A stretch of 64,000 nt of DNA from Loktanella sp. IMCC34160 (lineage in GTDB: Bacteria > Pseudomonadota > Alphaproteobacteria > Rhodobacterales > Rhodobacteraceae), in NCBI RefSeq assembly GCF_004145845.1, contig NZ_SELP01000004.1:124001-188000 (forward strand), written 5' to 3'. The notes under the pieces are model-generated. The model was given only the letters and a program-made list of their open reading frames with translations, did no database searches and had not been told where the DNA came from. Below are positions 43,800 through 53,174 of this stretch, in pieces. Position 1 is the first letter of the stretch; each line of letters begins with the position of its first letter. The translations under genes were made by a program, and so were the position numbers.

Positions 43800-43847
43800 C
43801 CCCACGTTGCCACAGGCCCCCGTGCCTGACCCTCTCGTTCAGATGGG

Positions 43848-44321
43848 TCAGGTAACCTCGTCCTCGAGGTGCAGCTTCATGTCCACCAGCACCTTCTGAA
43901 GGGCCGTCGTTTCCCGCAAAAGCCGCTTGGCCTCGTTCACGGAAATCACCCCATCCTCGATCGACTGGTTGTATTCCGCCATCAGGATCGCGAACCGCTG
44001 CGACAGGGTGATGACGTCGGAATTGATCCCACCTTCGGAATTGCGATGTTCGCTGTCGAAGGTCAGGGAAATGCCGCGCAATTCGGCCAGCGCCGCGGTC
44101 ACATGCGGGTAGGATGCCCCAGCCTCCAACGCGGCAACCGCATCGACCGGGATGAACCGGTCCGAATGTTCGTCCGAGTCCGAATAGTATCGGCCCAGCG
44201 TCGCCTTGGATTTGCCCGTCAGTTCGCAGGCCGCTTCGATGCCTACGTCCTTGACCAGTGCTTCGGTATGTTTCTTCAAATAGCTGCCAACTGCCCGGCT
44301 CATTAACTCACCCACTCTCAT
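43848..44321 (-). CDS. Hypothetical protein with HTH-like segment
   Basis: 157 residues from ATG 44321 (GGGAGG ribosome-binding site just upstream); Met7 at 44303 is an alternative. Residues about 22-60 (VKDVGIEAACELTGKSKATLGRYYS) have the spacing of a helix-turn-helix, followed by a HSDRFIPVDAVAALEAGASYPHVTAALAEL segment and a C-terminal helical part (SVNEAKRLLRETTALQKVLVDMKLHLED) that may form a coiled coil. No family can be named with confidence; a DNA-binding regulator is the most likely reading. Confidence 0.6.
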   Translation of the reverse strand: MRVGELMSRAVGSYLKKHTEALVKDVGIEAACELTGKSKATLGRYYSDSDEHSDRFIPVDAVAALEAGASYPHVTAALAELRGISLTFDSEHRNSEGGINSDVITLSQRFAILMAEYNQSIEDGVISVNEAKRLLRETTALQKVLVDMKLHLEDEVT

Positions 44322-44426
44322 TCGCCTCCCGCGTCAGGGGAAGCCCCCACACCTTTTCCCATTAATGGTCTGACATGCGTTTGTCATTGATAAACCTGTC
44401 TCGCCTTGCGGGAAGCTTAACGAGTT

Positions 44427-44521
44427 CCAGCCTCTTCGGGGGCTGGGGGTCGGGGATCCCACAACCCCATCCTGTGCCCTCCTGATGGAAGGCGCATGTG
44501 GGATCTCCGGCCCGGTTTTTT
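44427..44521 (+). ncRNA. Structured leader or small RNA ending in a T-run before tdk
   Basis: CCAGCC (44427-44432)/GGCTGG (44441-44446) forms one hairpin; GATCCCACA (44455-44463) and TGTGGGATC (44497-44505) form a 9-bp stem enclosing an inner CCATC/GATGG stem; a short CCGG/CCGG and six T (44516-44521) follow, 51 bases before the tdk ATG. This could be a terminator/attenuator in the tdk leader or the 3' end of a small RNA. No known riboswitch was recognised. Confidence 0.35.
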
Positions 44522-44572
44522 GAATGGCGCTTGCGTCTTGCGGTTGGCGGTCCTCTGCGGCTACGACGGGGC

Positions 44573-45163
44573 ATGGCAAAGCTCTACTTCAACTACTCCA
44601 CCATGAACGCCGGTAAATCGACGGTGCTTTTGCAGGCCTCGCACAACTATGTGGAACGGGGGATGCAAACCTATCTTCTCACCGCGCAATTTGACAACCG
44701 GGCCGGCGAGGGCCGGATCGCCAGCCGGATCGGCATCGGGGCTGAGGCGGACACCTATGGCCCGGGCGAAGACCTCTTTGCCAAGATCGCCGCGCGGCTG
44801 GCCGAGGGCCCCTGCGCCTGCGTCTTCGTGGACGAGGCGCAGTTTCTGGAGGCGGATCAGGTCTGGCAACTGGCCCGCGCCGTCGACGACTTGTCGGTGC
44901 CGGTCATGTGCTACGGGCTGCGGGTCGATTTTCTGGGCAACCTCTTTCCCGGCTCCGCCGCGCTTCTGGCGCTGGCCGACGAAATGCGCGAGGTGCGGAC
45001 CATCTGCCATTGCGGCAAGAAGGCGACAATGGTGGTGCGCAAGGATGCGGAGGGCAAGGTCCTGACCGGTGGCGATCAGGTCGCGATCGGGGGCAATGAA
45101 CGCTATGTCTCGCTGTGTCGCAGGCATTGGCGCGCGGCCGTGGGTGACAGTCCCGCCGCATAA
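44573..45163 (+). CDS. tdk: Thymidine kinase
   Basis: 196 residues from ATG 44573. Type II thymidine kinase: P-loop STMNAGKSTVLLQ (residues 9-21), the Asp/Glu of CVFVDEAQFLE, the lasso-domain CHCGKKATMVVR and CRRHW cysteine/histidine zinc ligands, and GNERYVSLCRRHW near the C-terminus. It phosphorylates thymidine (and dU) with ATP in the salvage pathway. An upstream open stretch was rejected as leader sequence. Followed by an intergenic repeat. Confidence 0.94.
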   Translation: MAKLYFNYSTMNAGKSTVLLQASHNYVERGMQTYLLTAQFDNRAGEGRIASRIGIGAEADTYGPGEDLFAKIAARLAEGPCACVFVDEAQFLEADQVWQLARAVDDLSVPVMCYGLRVDFLGNLFPGSAALLALADEMREVRTICHCGKKATMVVRKDAEGKVLTGGDQVAIGGNERYVSLCRRHWRAAVGDSPAA

Positions 45164-45167
45164 CCCC

Positions 45168-45233
45168 TTCTTTGGGTCGATAAATATCCCGGGGTGAATG
45201 GCCCGGTCACGGGCCAGAGGGGCAGAGCCCCTG
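45168..45233. repeat. Intergenic repeat, copy 3 (single half)
   Basis: CTTCTTTGGGTCGATAAATATCCCGGGGTGAATGGCCCG and the following AGAGGGGCAGAGCCCC correspond closely to the right-hand half of copy 1 (from 5514), but the terminal GGTGGGT palindrome is absent. It lies five bases after the tdk stop, in the gap before the convergent dehydrogenase gene. Read in pieces; the sequence is continuous in the window. Confidence 0.75.
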
Positions 45234-45260
45234 CGCGGGCCGCAGGCCCGCGCCCCCCGG

Positions 45261-45312
45261 CGACGCCGCAGGCGGCGCAAAACATTCGAAGACGACGTCG
45301 CAGGCGGCGCAA
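45261..45312. repeat. Short direct repeat in the tdk-dehydrogenase gap
   Basis: CGACGCCGCAGGCGGCGCAA (45261-45280) recurs as CGACGTCGCAGGCGGCGCAA (45293-45312), 19 of 20 bases identical. Each contains a GCCGCAGGCGGC-type short dyad. No function is suggested. Confidence 0.7.
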
Positions 45313-45345
45313 GACCTCCCCCCTGAATCCTCTGATATCAGGGCG

Positions 45346-46299
45346 TCAGTTGACCCGCTGCGGCGGGTCGCGCCCTTCGTCCCAGGCAAGGATATTGTCC
45401 AGTGCCATCTGACCCATCGCTTGACGTGTCTCGACCGTCGCCGACCCAAGGTGCGGCAGCAGCACGCAGTTTTCCAGCGCCCGCAGCCGCTCTGGCACAT
45501 GCGGTTCCTTCTCGTAGACATCCAGCCCGGCGCCCGCGATCCCGCCCGCTTCCAGCACCTCGATCAGGGCCGCCTCGTCCACCACCTCGCCCCGTGCGAT
45601 ATTGACGAAGATCCCCGTGGGCTTCATCGCCGCCAGTGCCGCCGCATCAATCAGCCGGGTCGTTTCCGCCCCGCCGGGCACGGTGACCACCACGAAATCG
45701 GCGGCCCGCATCAGATCATGCAGGCCGTCGACCTGCCGGGCAGGGAAATCGACCGTCTTGGGGGATCGGTTGTAATACAGAACTTCCATGCCAAAGCCGA
45801 AATGCCCGCGCCGGGCCACGGCCTGCCCGATCCGGCCCATGCCGACGACGCCCAGCACTTTGCCAGTCACATGGGTCCCCAGCATGGATTTCGGGCCAAA
45901 GCCGCCCCATTTCCCGGCCCGCAGCATTCGCTCGCCTTCGCCCGCGCGACGGGCGGTGGACAGGATCAGGGTCCAGCCAATATCGGCGGTCGCGTCGGTC
46001 AGCACGTCGGGTGTGTTGGTCACGATCACCCCATGGGCGGCGGCGGCCCGCGCGTCGATATGATTGTAGCCGACCCCGAAATTGCCAAGGATCTTGCAGC
46101 GCGGGTTTGTCCCCGCCTCCTCGAACGCCTGCGCGGTAAAGGCATCGCCCAGCGTCGGCAGGATCGCATCATAGGCCGCTAGCGCGGCCGCCGCCTGGTC
46201 CTCGGTCAGGGCGCCATCGCCCAGGGTCACGTCAAACCGGGCGCGGGCCTGATCCAGCACCGGTTCGGCGATGCGCCGCGTGATCAGCAGTTTCTTCAT
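45346..46299 (-). CDS. D-isomer-specific 2-hydroxyacid dehydrogenase
   Basis: 317 residues from ATG 46299, one base overlapping the csaA stop; a GTG at 46305 is an alternative. Two-domain D-2-hydroxyacid dehydrogenase: NAD-binding VLGVVGMGRIGQAVARRGHFGFGMEVLYYNRS, catalytic Arg in NIARGEVVDEAAL, Glu in DVYEKEP and His in LLPHLGSA. The GFGMEVLYYNRSPK segment and length favour glyoxylate/hydroxypyruvate reductase (D-glycerate dehydrogenase) activity. Substrate remains inferred. Part of a proC-csaA-dehydrogenase run. Confidence 0.9.
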   Translation of the reverse strand: MKKLLITRRIAEPVLDQARARFDVTLGDGALTEDQAAAALAAYDAILPTLGDAFTAQAFEEAGTNPRCKILGNFGVGYNHIDARAAAAHGVIVTNTPDVLTDATADIGWTLILSTARRAGEGERMLRAGKWGGFGPKSMLGTHVTGKVLGVVGMGRIGQAVARRGHFGFGMEVLYYNRSPKTVDFPARQVDGLHDLMRAADFVVVTVPGGAETTRLIDAAALAAMKPTGIFVNIARGEVVDEAALIEVLEAGGIAGAGLDVYEKEPHVPERLRALENCVLLPHLGSATVETRQAMGQMALDNILAWDEGRDPPQRVN

Positions 46300-46640
46300 C
46301 AGCACATTCGCGCCCCTTCGGGCACCTCCTTGTCGGGCGACAGCAGGACAACCCCGCCATCGGCATCATGCAGACCCAGCACCAGCACTTCGGACATGAA
46401 TTTGCCGATCTGGCGGGGCGGGAAATTCACGACGCCGATCACTTGTTTTCCGATCAGGTCCTCCGGGCTGTAATGGGCCGTGATCTGGGCCGAGGTCTTG
46501 CGTTCGCCGATCTCGGCCCCGAAATCCACCCACATCTTGATCGCGGGCTTGCGTGCCTCGGGAAAGGGCTCGGCCCGCAGGACACGGCCCACCCGGATAT
46601 CCACCTTCAGAAAATCGTCGAATGTGATCGCGTCAGCCAC
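46299..46640 (-). CDS. csaA: CsaA/tRNA-binding-domain chaperone
   Basis: 113 residues forming a single EMAP-II-like OB domain (tRNA-binding): TFDDFLKVDIRVGRVLRAEPFPEARKPAIKMWVDFG, ERKTSAQITAHY, GKQVIGVVNFPPRQIGKFMSEVLVLG. This is the CsaA family, described as a SecA-related export chaperone, homodimeric. It overlaps the proC start side by eight bases and touches the dehydrogenase, so the three genes are likely one transcript. Confidence 0.9.
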   Translation of the reverse strand: MADAITFDDFLKVDIRVGRVLRAEPFPEARKPAIKMWVDFGAEIGERKTSAQITAHYSPEDLIGKQVIGVVNFPPRQIGKFMSEVLVLGLHDADGGVVLLSPDKEVPEGARMC

Positions 46641-47448
46641 GGGCCAGCTCCTTTGACCGGTTGGTGGCCGCCGCCACCGCGCGGGTCAGAAGGGCGGGGA
46701 AGCCATCTGTCTCATTCATCAGAACCTCCAGCGCGGCCTGTGTCGTGCCGTTGGGCGAGGTAACGTTGACACGCAATTGCGCCGGGTCTTCCTCGGCCGC
46801 CTCGGCCAAGGCGCCTGCGCCCGCGACGGTGGCCTTGGCCAACTGCATGGACAGTTCAGGGGACAGCCCCTGCGCCACCCCGGCGGCGGCCAGCGTTTCG
46901 ATCAGGTGGAACACATAGGCCGGGCCGGACCCGGACACCCCGGTAACCGCGTCCATCTGGTCCTCGCTGTCCAACCGGACAACCTGTCCCACCGCCTCCA
47001 GCAGCGATTGCGCAAGATCCAGATGGCCCGCACCCGTCATTCCGTTGCCGATGATCGCCGTAATCCCCCGGCCAACGGCAGCGGGGGTATTGGGCATGGC
47101 GCGGATGATCGGGGTCCGGTCCCCCAGAACGGTTTCGAAAGTTGCAATCGGGGTCCCGGCGGCGACCGACACAAACAGGGTAGTGCCGTTGCCAAGCGCC
47201 TGCATGGACGGCAGCGCATCGCCCATCATCTGCGGCTTGACCGCGATCAGCGCAATCGCCGGATCGGCGGGAAGGTCGGCGTTCACATGCACACCCTGCG
47301 CGGTGACCCAGTCGCTGGGGTAGGGGTCGATGACCCAGACCGATGCCGCCGGCAGCCCGCCTTTCAGCCAGCCAGCCAGCATTGCCGACCCCATCTTGCC
47401 ACAGCCCAAAAGCACAAGGCCCCGGCGTGCCACGTCATCCATGTTCAT
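46633..47448 (-). CDS. proC: Pyrroline-5-carboxylate reductase
   Basis: 271 residues from ATG 47448, with AAAGGGG upstream. NADPH-binding LVLLGCGKMGSAMLAGWLKGG at the N-terminus, VKPQMMGDALPSM, IRAMPNTPAAVGRGITAI and the C-terminal dimer-forming VTGVSGSGPAYVFHLIETLAAAGVAQGLSPELSMQLA are standard ProC features. It reduces P5C to proline. The stop-side eight bases overlap csaA. Longer upstream reading was not supported. Confidence 0.95.
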   Translation of the reverse strand: MNMDDVARRGLVLLGCGKMGSAMLAGWLKGGLPAASVWVIDPYPSDWVTAQGVHVNADLPADPAIALIAVKPQMMGDALPSMQALGNGTTLFVSVAAGTPIATFETVLGDRTPIIRAMPNTPAAVGRGITAIIGNGMTGAGHLDLAQSLLEAVGQVVRLDSEDQMDAVTGVSGSGPAYVFHLIETLAAAGVAQGLSPELSMQLAKATVAGAGALAEAAEEDPAQLRVNVTSPNGTTQAALEVLMNETDGFPALLTRAVAAATNRSKELARG

Positions 47449-47546
47449 TGGAAATCCCCTTTGCGCGCGTCGCTTTGCGGGCACGTTAGCCAGCGGCCCA
47501 AGGGGGTGCAAGGCGGGGCGGGCATCGCGCGCCGCCCCTGCGCCGA

Positions 47547-48050
47547 TCAGGCGGTGCCGTAGGCCTCGGCGATGGCGACGTCCATCGACTCTGCCGGGGT
47601 CCGTTCGGCCCAGGTCACCAGTTGGAAGGCCGGGTAGAACCGCTCACAGCTCATCACCGCCGCGCCGATCATCGTGTCGATCTGCTCGGGACTGGCGATC
47701 TGGTCGCCCGCAAGGATCAGGCCGTAGCGGAACACCATCAGCTTCTGGTCGGGCCACCAGGTAAAGGCCCCTGCCCAGCAATGTTCATTGGCCCGGCTCA
47801 GCGCCTCGTAGAGGGCAGCGGTCCGATGCTCGGGCGGTTCCATTTCGAAAGTGCAGATCAAGCGCAGGGTCTGGTCATAGTCGGACCAGGCAAGCGTCAG
47901 CGAATAGGTCCGCCACTGGCCCTCGACCTGCATTGCGATCTGGTCATAGGCCAGCCTGTCGAACTCCCAGTCGTGGTGTTCGGCAATATGTTCCACCAGA
48001 TCAATTGGATGAATGTCGCCTGTATCGAGAAAGCTCTCGGACAATGCCAT
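47547..48050 (-). CDS. YbjN-domain protein
   Basis: 167 residues from ATG 48050. Matches the YbjN/type III secretion chaperone-like (Tir chaperone) fold family: HPIDLVEHIAEHHDWEFDRLAYDQIAMQVEG, a YSLTLAWSDYDQTLRLICTFEMEPPEHR strand region and a C-terminal helix ERFYPAFQLVTW. The family is common in alphaproteobacteria beside proC or ribosome genes; function is uncertain. A 97-base gap separates it from proC on the same strand. Confidence 0.85.
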   Translation of the reverse strand: MALSESFLDTGDIHPIDLVEHIAEHHDWEFDRLAYDQIAMQVEGQWRTYSLTLAWSDYDQTLRLICTFEMEPPEHRTAALYEALSRANEHCWAGAFTWWPDQKLMVFRYGLILAGDQIASPEQIDTMIGAAVMSCERFYPAFQLVTWAERTPAESMDVAIAEAYGTA

Positions 48051-48125
48051 CGCACGTACCCCCGGTCTTGGCGCTCGGTATGAGGCAGCACCCAAGCGCT
48101 CGTTGACTGCTCTAGGGAGGGTGTT

Positions 48126-48170
48126 ATGACCACGCCGCCCCTACGAGATATGGTGGGGCCTATGCGCTGA
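48126..48170 (+). CDS. Candidate 14-codon small ORF
   Basis: MTTPPLRDMVGPMR, too short for usual gene finding. AGGGAGG (48114-48120) ends five bases before the ATG, one of the strongest Shine-Dalgarno matches in the window. It is divergent from the YbjN gene and lies within a region that ends in a strong GC hairpin (48267-48290). It may be a leader peptide or a small regulatory-RNA reading frame. No downstream plus-strand gene exists for about 5 kb. Confidence 0.35.
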   Translation: MTTPPLRDMVGPMR

Positions 48171-48266
48171 TCTGTAAAGCAATTTCTTGGGGATAAGTCC
48201 CGATCCAGCCAAAAGGTCAGGGGACGAAAACCGTATAACGCATCCTTTCAGGCGCAAGAACGTCAA

Positions 48267-48298
48267 CAGCCCGCGCCGGGGCGCGGGCTGTCTTTGTT
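48267..48298. terminator. GC hairpin between the small ORF and carB
   Basis: CAGCCCGCGCC (48267-48277) pairs with GGCGCGGGCTG (48280-48290) and is followed on the plus strand by TCTTTGTT. It can terminate a plus-strand small transcript and, reading the other way, lies 28 bases after the carB stop. The T-rich side favours the plus direction. Confidence 0.55.
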
Positions 48299-48317
48299 GG
48301 TCAGATCGGTCGCAGAT

Positions 48318-51300
48318 TTACCCCTGCAGCGCCCGCACCCGCAGTTCGCCTTCCTTGCCTTCGCGCATCGCCAGCGCGGCGGCATGCGACGCGGCGGCGG
48401 TGGTGAAATAGGGGATCTTGTCATAAAGCGCCACGGCCCGGATATCGCGGCTGTCCTCGACCGCCTGCGCCCCTTCGGTGGAGTTGAACACCAGCTGCAC
48501 CTCGCCGTCCTTCAGGCGGTCGACGATGGTGCGCCCGCCTTCATAGACCTTGTTGACCTTTTCGGCGGAAATTCCGTTTTCGGTCAGCCATTTGGCGGTG
48601 CCGGCGGTTGCGATGATCTTGAAGCCAAGACCTTCGATGATCTGGGCGCATTCCAGCATCATCGGGCCCTTGTCGGCGTCCTTGATCGACAGGAAGACGG
48701 TGCCCTCGGTCGGAAGGTGGGTGCCTGCGCCCAGCTGTGCCTTGAGGAAGGCGCGGGCAAAGTTGCGGGCCCAGCCCATAACCTCGCCGGTAGAGCGCAT
48801 TTCCGGCCCAAGGATCGTATCCACACCGGGGAAGCGGGCGAAGGGCATCACGGCCTCTTTCACGCTGAACCACGGGGTGTTCGGATCGGCCAGCGTGAAC
48901 GGGTTGCCCAGCGGCAGCACGGTCATCGGGTCTTCGGCCTCGGGGTAGGGCGCGCGCAGCGGGAAGTTCGACAGCGGTTCACCCGCCATCAGCCGCGCGG
49001 CGATCGACGCAATCGCGCTGTCGGTCGCCTTGGCGACGAAGGGCACGGTGCGCGAGGCACGCGGGTTCACCTCGATCAGGTAGACATCGCCATCCTTGAC
49101 GGCGAATTGCACGTTCATCAGGCCGATCACGTTCAGTGCCTTGGCCAGCGCCTCGGTCTGGCGGCGGATCTCGGCGATGATCTCGTCGGACAGGGAATGG
49201 GGCGGCAGGCAGCAGGCACTGTCGCCGGAATGGACCCCGGCCTCTTCGATGTGCTGCATGATGCCCGCAACATGGGTGTCCTTGCCGTCGGACAGGCAGT
49301 CCACGTCCACCTCGACCGCGCCGGACAGGTAGCTGTCCAGAAGCACCGGGCTGTCGCCGGACACGACCACCGCGTCACGGATGTAGCGTTTCAACTGATC
49401 CATGTCGCGGACGATTTCCATCGCCCGGCCGCCCAGAACGTAAGACGGGCGGATCACTAGCGGAAAGCCAATATCCTTGGCGATTTCAAAGGCTTGTTCG
49501 TCGGTCGACGCAATGCCGTTGTGCGGCTGCTTCAGACCAAGCCGGTTCACGAGGTCCTGGAACCGTTCGCGGTCTTCGGCAAGGTCGATGGCGTCGGGCG
49601 TGGTGCCCAGGATCGGGATGCCCGCCTCTTCCAGCGCGTTGGCCAGCTTCAGGGGGGTCTGGCCGCCGAACTGGACGATGACCCCGTGCAGGGTGCCATT
49701 GTCCTGCTCGACCCGCAGGATTTCCATCACATGTTCAAAGGTCAGCGGTTCGAAATACAGCCGGTCCGACGTGTCATAGTCGGTCGACACGGTTTCCGGG
49801 TTGCAGTTGATCATGATCGTTTCATAGCCCTGATCGGTCAGGGCGAAACAGGCGTGACAGCAGCAATAGTCGAACTCGATCCCCTGACCGATCCGGTTGG
49901 GGCCGCCGCCAAGAATGACGACCTTCTTGCGGTCGCTGGGGCGGGCCTCGCATTCCACGTCGCCCATCGCGGGAGCTTCGTAGGTGGAATACATATAGGG
50001 GGTCTGGGCCTCGAATTCGGCGGCGCAGGTGTCGATCCGTTTGAAGACGGCGTTGACGCCAAGGTTCTGGCGGGCGCGGCGCACGTTGGCCTCGTCCCGG
50101 CCGGTCAGCTTGGCAAGGCGGGCATCGGTAAAGCCCATCATCTTGACCCGGCGCAGGCCCTCTTCGGTCACCGGCAGGCCATCCTTGCGGATCACTTCCT
50201 CGGCCTCGATGATTTCGCGGATGCGGGCAAGGAACCACGGGTCAAAGGCGGTGACGCCGATGATCTCGTCATCGGTCAGCCCGTGGCGCATGGCCTGGGC
50301 GATGGTGCGCAACCGGTCGGGGGTGGCCACCGACAGGGCCTTGATCACCGCGGCCTTGTCCGGCGCGCCGGGGATCTCGACCTCGTCAAAGCCGGTCAGC
50401 CCGGTCTCCATCGACGCGAGCGCCTTTTGCACAGACTCATGGAAGGTGCGGCCGATGGACATCGCCTCGCCCACGGATTTCATCGCGGTGGTCAGGTGCG
50501 GTTCGGACCCCGGGAATTTCTCGAACGCGAAGCGGGGGATCTTGGTTACGACATAGTCGATGGTCGGTTCGAAGGACGCGGGGGTCACCTTGGTGATGTC
50601 GTTGTCCAACTCGTCCAGCGTATAGCCGACCGCCAGCTTGGCCGCGATCTTGGCAATCGGGAAACCGGTCGCCTTGGAGGCCAGTGCCGACGACCGCGAC
50701 ACGCGCGGGTTCATTTCGATCACGACCATCCGGCCGTCTTCGGGGTTGATCGCCCATTGCACGTTCGACCCGCCGGTCTCGACACCGATCTCGCGCAGCA
50801 CGGCGATCGAGCCGTTGCGCATGATCTGGTATTCCTTGTCGGTCAGGGTCAGGGCCGGGGCGACGGTGATGCTGTCGCCGGTGTGGACGCCCATCGGGTC
50901 CACGTTTTCGATGGAACAGACGATGATCGCGTTATCCGCCTTGTCGCGGACGACCTCCATCTCGAATTCCTTCCAGCCCAGCAGGCTTTCGTCGACGAGG
51001 ATCTGGTTCACCGGGCTGGCATCCATGCCTGAGCGGCAGAAGTGGATGTATTCTTCGCGGTTGTAGGCCACGCCGCCGCCGGTGCCGCCAAGAGTAAAGG
51101 CCGGGCGGATGATCGCGGGCAGACCGATGTTCTCCAGCTCTTCCAGCGCCATCTGCACGCCCTTTTCAAGGTCGGCGTTGCCGTTGGGCTTTTTCGGGGC
51201 GGTGATGATGGTGGCCTTGGGGTTTTCCAGACCGATCCGGTCCATCGCCTCGCGGAACAGTTTCCGGTCTTCCGCCATTTCGATGGCGTCGCGGTTGGCG

Positions 51301-51650
51301 CCGATCATCTGCACGCCGAATTTCTTCAGCACACCCATTTCTTCCAGCGCGAGCGAGGTGTTCAGACCGGTCTGCCCGCCCATGGTGGGCAACAGAGCGT
51401 CGGGGCGTTCCTTCTCGATGATCTTGGCGACGACCTCGGGGGTGATCGGTTCGATATAGGTGGCGTCGGCCAGCCCCGGGTCGGTCATGATCGTTGCAGG
51501 GTTGGAGTTGACGAGGATCACCCGATACCCCTCTTCACGCAGGGCCTTGCAGGCCTGTGCACCAGAGTAGTCGAATTCGCAGGCTTGCCCGATCACGATT
51601 GGTCCCGCTCCGATGATCATGATCGACTTGATGTCGGTTCTTTTCGGCAT
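48318..51650 (-). CDS. carB: Carbamoyl-phosphate synthase large subunit
   Basis: 1110 residues with the full duplicated layout: two ATP-grasp synthetase halves (about 1-400 and 560-940; [15 protein letters not shown] at the start, [17 protein letters not shown] in the second half), an oligomerisation domain between them, and a C-terminal MGS-like allosteric domain (about 945-1110) that binds regulators. It uses glutamine-derived ammonia (via CarA), bicarbonate and two ATP to make carbamoyl phosphate for arginine and pyrimidines. carA is not in the window. Confidence 0.98.
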   Translation of the reverse strand: MPKRTDIKSIMIIGAGPIVIGQACEFDYSGAQACKALREEGYRVILVNSNPATIMTDPGLADATYIEPITPEVVAKIIEKERPDALLPTMGGQTGLNTSLALEEMGVLKKFGVQMIGANRDAIEMAEDRKLFREAMDRIGLENPKATIITAPKKPNGNADLEKGVQMALEELENIGLPAIIRPAFTLGGTGGGVAYNREEYIHFCRSGMDASPVNQILVDESLLGWKEFEMEVVRDKADNAIIVCSIENVDPMGVHTGDSITVAPALTLTDKEYQIMRNGSIAVLREIGVETGGSNVQWAINPEDGRMVVIEMNPRVSRSSALASKATGFPIAKIAAKLAVGYTLDELDNDITKVTPASFEPTIDYVVTKIPRFAFEKFPGSEPHLTTAMKSVGEAMSIGRTFHESVQKALASMETGLTGFDEVEIPGAPDKAAVIKALSVATPDRLRTIAQAMRHGLTDDEIIGVTAFDPWFLARIREIIEAEEVIRKDGLPVTEEGLRRVKMMGFTDARLAKLTGRDEANVRRARQNLGVNAVFKRIDTCAAEFEAQTPYMYSTYEAPAMGDVECEARPSDRKKVVILGGGPNRIGQGIEFDYCCCHACFALTDQGYETIMINCNPETVSTDYDTSDRLYFEPLTFEHVMEILRVEQDNGTLHGVIVQFGGQTPLKLANALEEAGIPILGTTPDAIDLAEDRERFQDLVNRLGLKQPHNGIASTDEQAFEIAKDIGFPLVIRPSYVLGGRAMEIVRDMDQLKRYIRDAVVVSGDSPVLLDSYLSGAVEVDVDCLSDGKDTHVAGIMQHIEEAGVHSGDSACCLPPHSLSDEIIAEIRRQTEALAKALNVIGLMNVQFAVKDGDVYLIEVNPRASRTVPFVAKATDSAIASIAARLMAGEPLSNFPLRAPYPEAEDPMTVLPLGNPFTLADPNTPWFSVKEAVMPFARFPGVDTILGPEMRSTGEVMGWARNFARAFLKAQLGAGTHLPTEGTVFLSIKDADKGPMMLECAQIIEGLGFKIIATAGTAKWLTENGISAEKVNKVYEGGRTIVDRLKDGEVQLVFNSTEGAQAVEDSRDIRAVALYDKIPYFTTAAASHAAALAMREGKEGELRVRALQG

Positions 51651-51797
51651 GGGACTCTCCGTCGTGATATGTGGCAGCGGGCCACCCGCCGCACCCGGAG
51701 GAATCTGTCCGGGGGCAGGGCGCGCCCAAATTGTCGTGGGTTATAGGGATGGAGTGGCGGGGCGCAAGGCCTCAATCGCCCCATTCTTGCGGAAACT

Positions 51798-53060
51798 TCA
51801 GTCTTTCGCCGCAGGAGGGGCAAGGAGGAAGGCCAAACCCAAGCCGGCCATGGCAACCGTGCCGACGATCTGCGGCAGCAACAGGCCGGATGCGGGCAAA
51901 GGCAAAAGGCCAAGCACGGGCAGGGTGACCGGCGCGACAACGGCAAGAACGATCAACCCGCCCCGGCGCGGACCATAGCGGTTCAGGAGATCCGGCAGAA
52001 AGGCCAGCGCGGGCAGGTAGTGATACCCCCAACTGAGCGGCGAGATCAGCGCCAGCGCGACAAGGACGAAGGGCCAGAACAGCAGGTCTGCCCCGCCCCG
52101 CGCCCGGAGCGCCGCAAAGGCGGCAAGCGCCACAAGCGCGACCGTGGACAGGCCCGACCAGACCGCCCCCTTGGCCATGACCGACCATCCCAACTGGTTG
52201 GCCGCGTCTGGAAGGTTGTCGAGGCCGGGAACGAACTGCAACTGGTCCGCATGGGCGATCTGGGCGATCACCGGGTCGATCCCGTAGGTGAACGACGTCA
52301 CAAGGGCGGTGTTGCGGATCGCCGAAACATCGGACAGGAATACCTCGTGCAGGGGCCAACCCGCCAGCAGGATGGACAGGGTGCCAAGGGATGCGCCCAC
52401 AATGGCAAAGCTGGCAACACTGCCCCAGCGGCGCGCGGCAAGCCACAGCACCACCAGAAGCGCGGGGTAAAGCTTGATCGCGGCGGCCAGCGCCAGCGCG
52501 GCCCCGGCGGTGCGCACTGCCCCGGCCCGATCCCGTTCGATGGCCGCGACAATCAGGAAGCTGACAAGGATCTGCGGCTGGTTCTGTTCCAGCGCAACGG
52601 AACCGGGCAGGGTCACCATCATGATCCCCAGCCCCAGAACCACAAAGCGGACAAGCGCCCAACCCTGCGCACCCGTGGCCCGCCCGGCAAGGGCGATCAT
52701 TCCCGCCATCAGCACCGGGTTGACCAGGCTGGCCACCACTTGGAACGCATCCAACCCGACCAACGGGGTCAGCCAGCCGGTCACCACCGCCCAGATCGGA
52801 GGGTAGACATAAGGGAAGACCGATTGGTCCCGCCCCTGCGATTGCAGGTAGGGCCACCAGTCGGATGGCGGCAACATGGTATAAAGCCCGTCATACCCGG
52901 CATAGACCTGATCGGTCGCGCCGATCTGGTGGAAATACCCGGCCAGCCAGGTCGCCATGAGGTCGGGGGAGTGGCCAAATCCGAAAACCGCAAAAGAGAA
53001 CGCGGCGAACCCGGCGAAGATCGCGATCAAGGCGAAGACCGCCCCGTTGTTTTTGCCCAT
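51798..53060 (-). CDS. GT87-family membrane glycosyltransferase
   Basis: 420 residues with about ten membrane helices. The pattern is DUF2029/GT87 (mannosyltransferase-like, polyprenyl-phosphate sugar donors): an N-terminal helix, a periplasmic loop with GYFHQIGATDQVYAGYDGLYTM and VYPPIWAVVTGWL, then AAIKLYPALLVVLWLAAR and PLSWGYHYLPALAFLPDLL. The catalytic Asp region typical of GT-C enzymes lies in the first loop. Acceptor unknown, possibly envelope glycan or exopolysaccharide. It lies upstream of carB on the same strand, 147 bases away; the pair is probably not functionally linked. Confidence 0.85.
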   Translation of the reverse strand: MGKNNGAVFALIAIFAGFAAFSFAVFGFGHSPDLMATWLAGYFHQIGATDQVYAGYDGLYTMLPPSDWWPYLQSQGRDQSVFPYVYPPIWAVVTGWLTPLVGLDAFQVVASLVNPVLMAGMIALAGRATGAQGWALVRFVVLGLGIMMVTLPGSVALEQNQPQILVSFLIVAAIERDRAGAVRTAGAALALAAAIKLYPALLVVLWLAARRWGSVASFAIVGASLGTLSILLAGWPLHEVFLSDVSAIRNTALVTSFTYGIDPVIAQIAHADQLQFVPGLDNLPDAANQLGWSVMAKGAVWSGLSTVALVALAAFAALRARGGADLLFWPFVLVALALISPLSWGYHYLPALAFLPDLLNRYGPRRGGLIVLAVVAPVTLPVLGLLPLPASGLLLPQIVGTVAMAGLGLAFLLAPPAAKD

Positions 53061-53174
53061 CTCTGCCCCTTCGGTCCGCCTTTTGTGGCCGATTGGACGT
53101 TTTCTGCCCTGTCCTAAGCGGCAGGGTCAACTTAAGTAGGCAACCAGAAGAAGGATCGACGAGAGGGTGTTGCG

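Noticed and set aside
45261-45312. Short tandem repeat as a mobile-element footprint
   Set aside because: Only two 20-base copies with no terminal inverted repeats or transposase nearby; recorded simply as a direct repeat.
48187-48411. 74-codon plus-strand frame across the hairpin before carB
   Set aside because: It crosses the terminator-like hairpin and the carB 3' end, has no ribosome-binding site and shows low-complexity Ser/Arg content.
48294-51032. Two long plus-strand frames opposite carB
   Set aside because: carB is complete and unambiguous on the minus strand; these frames have no motif.
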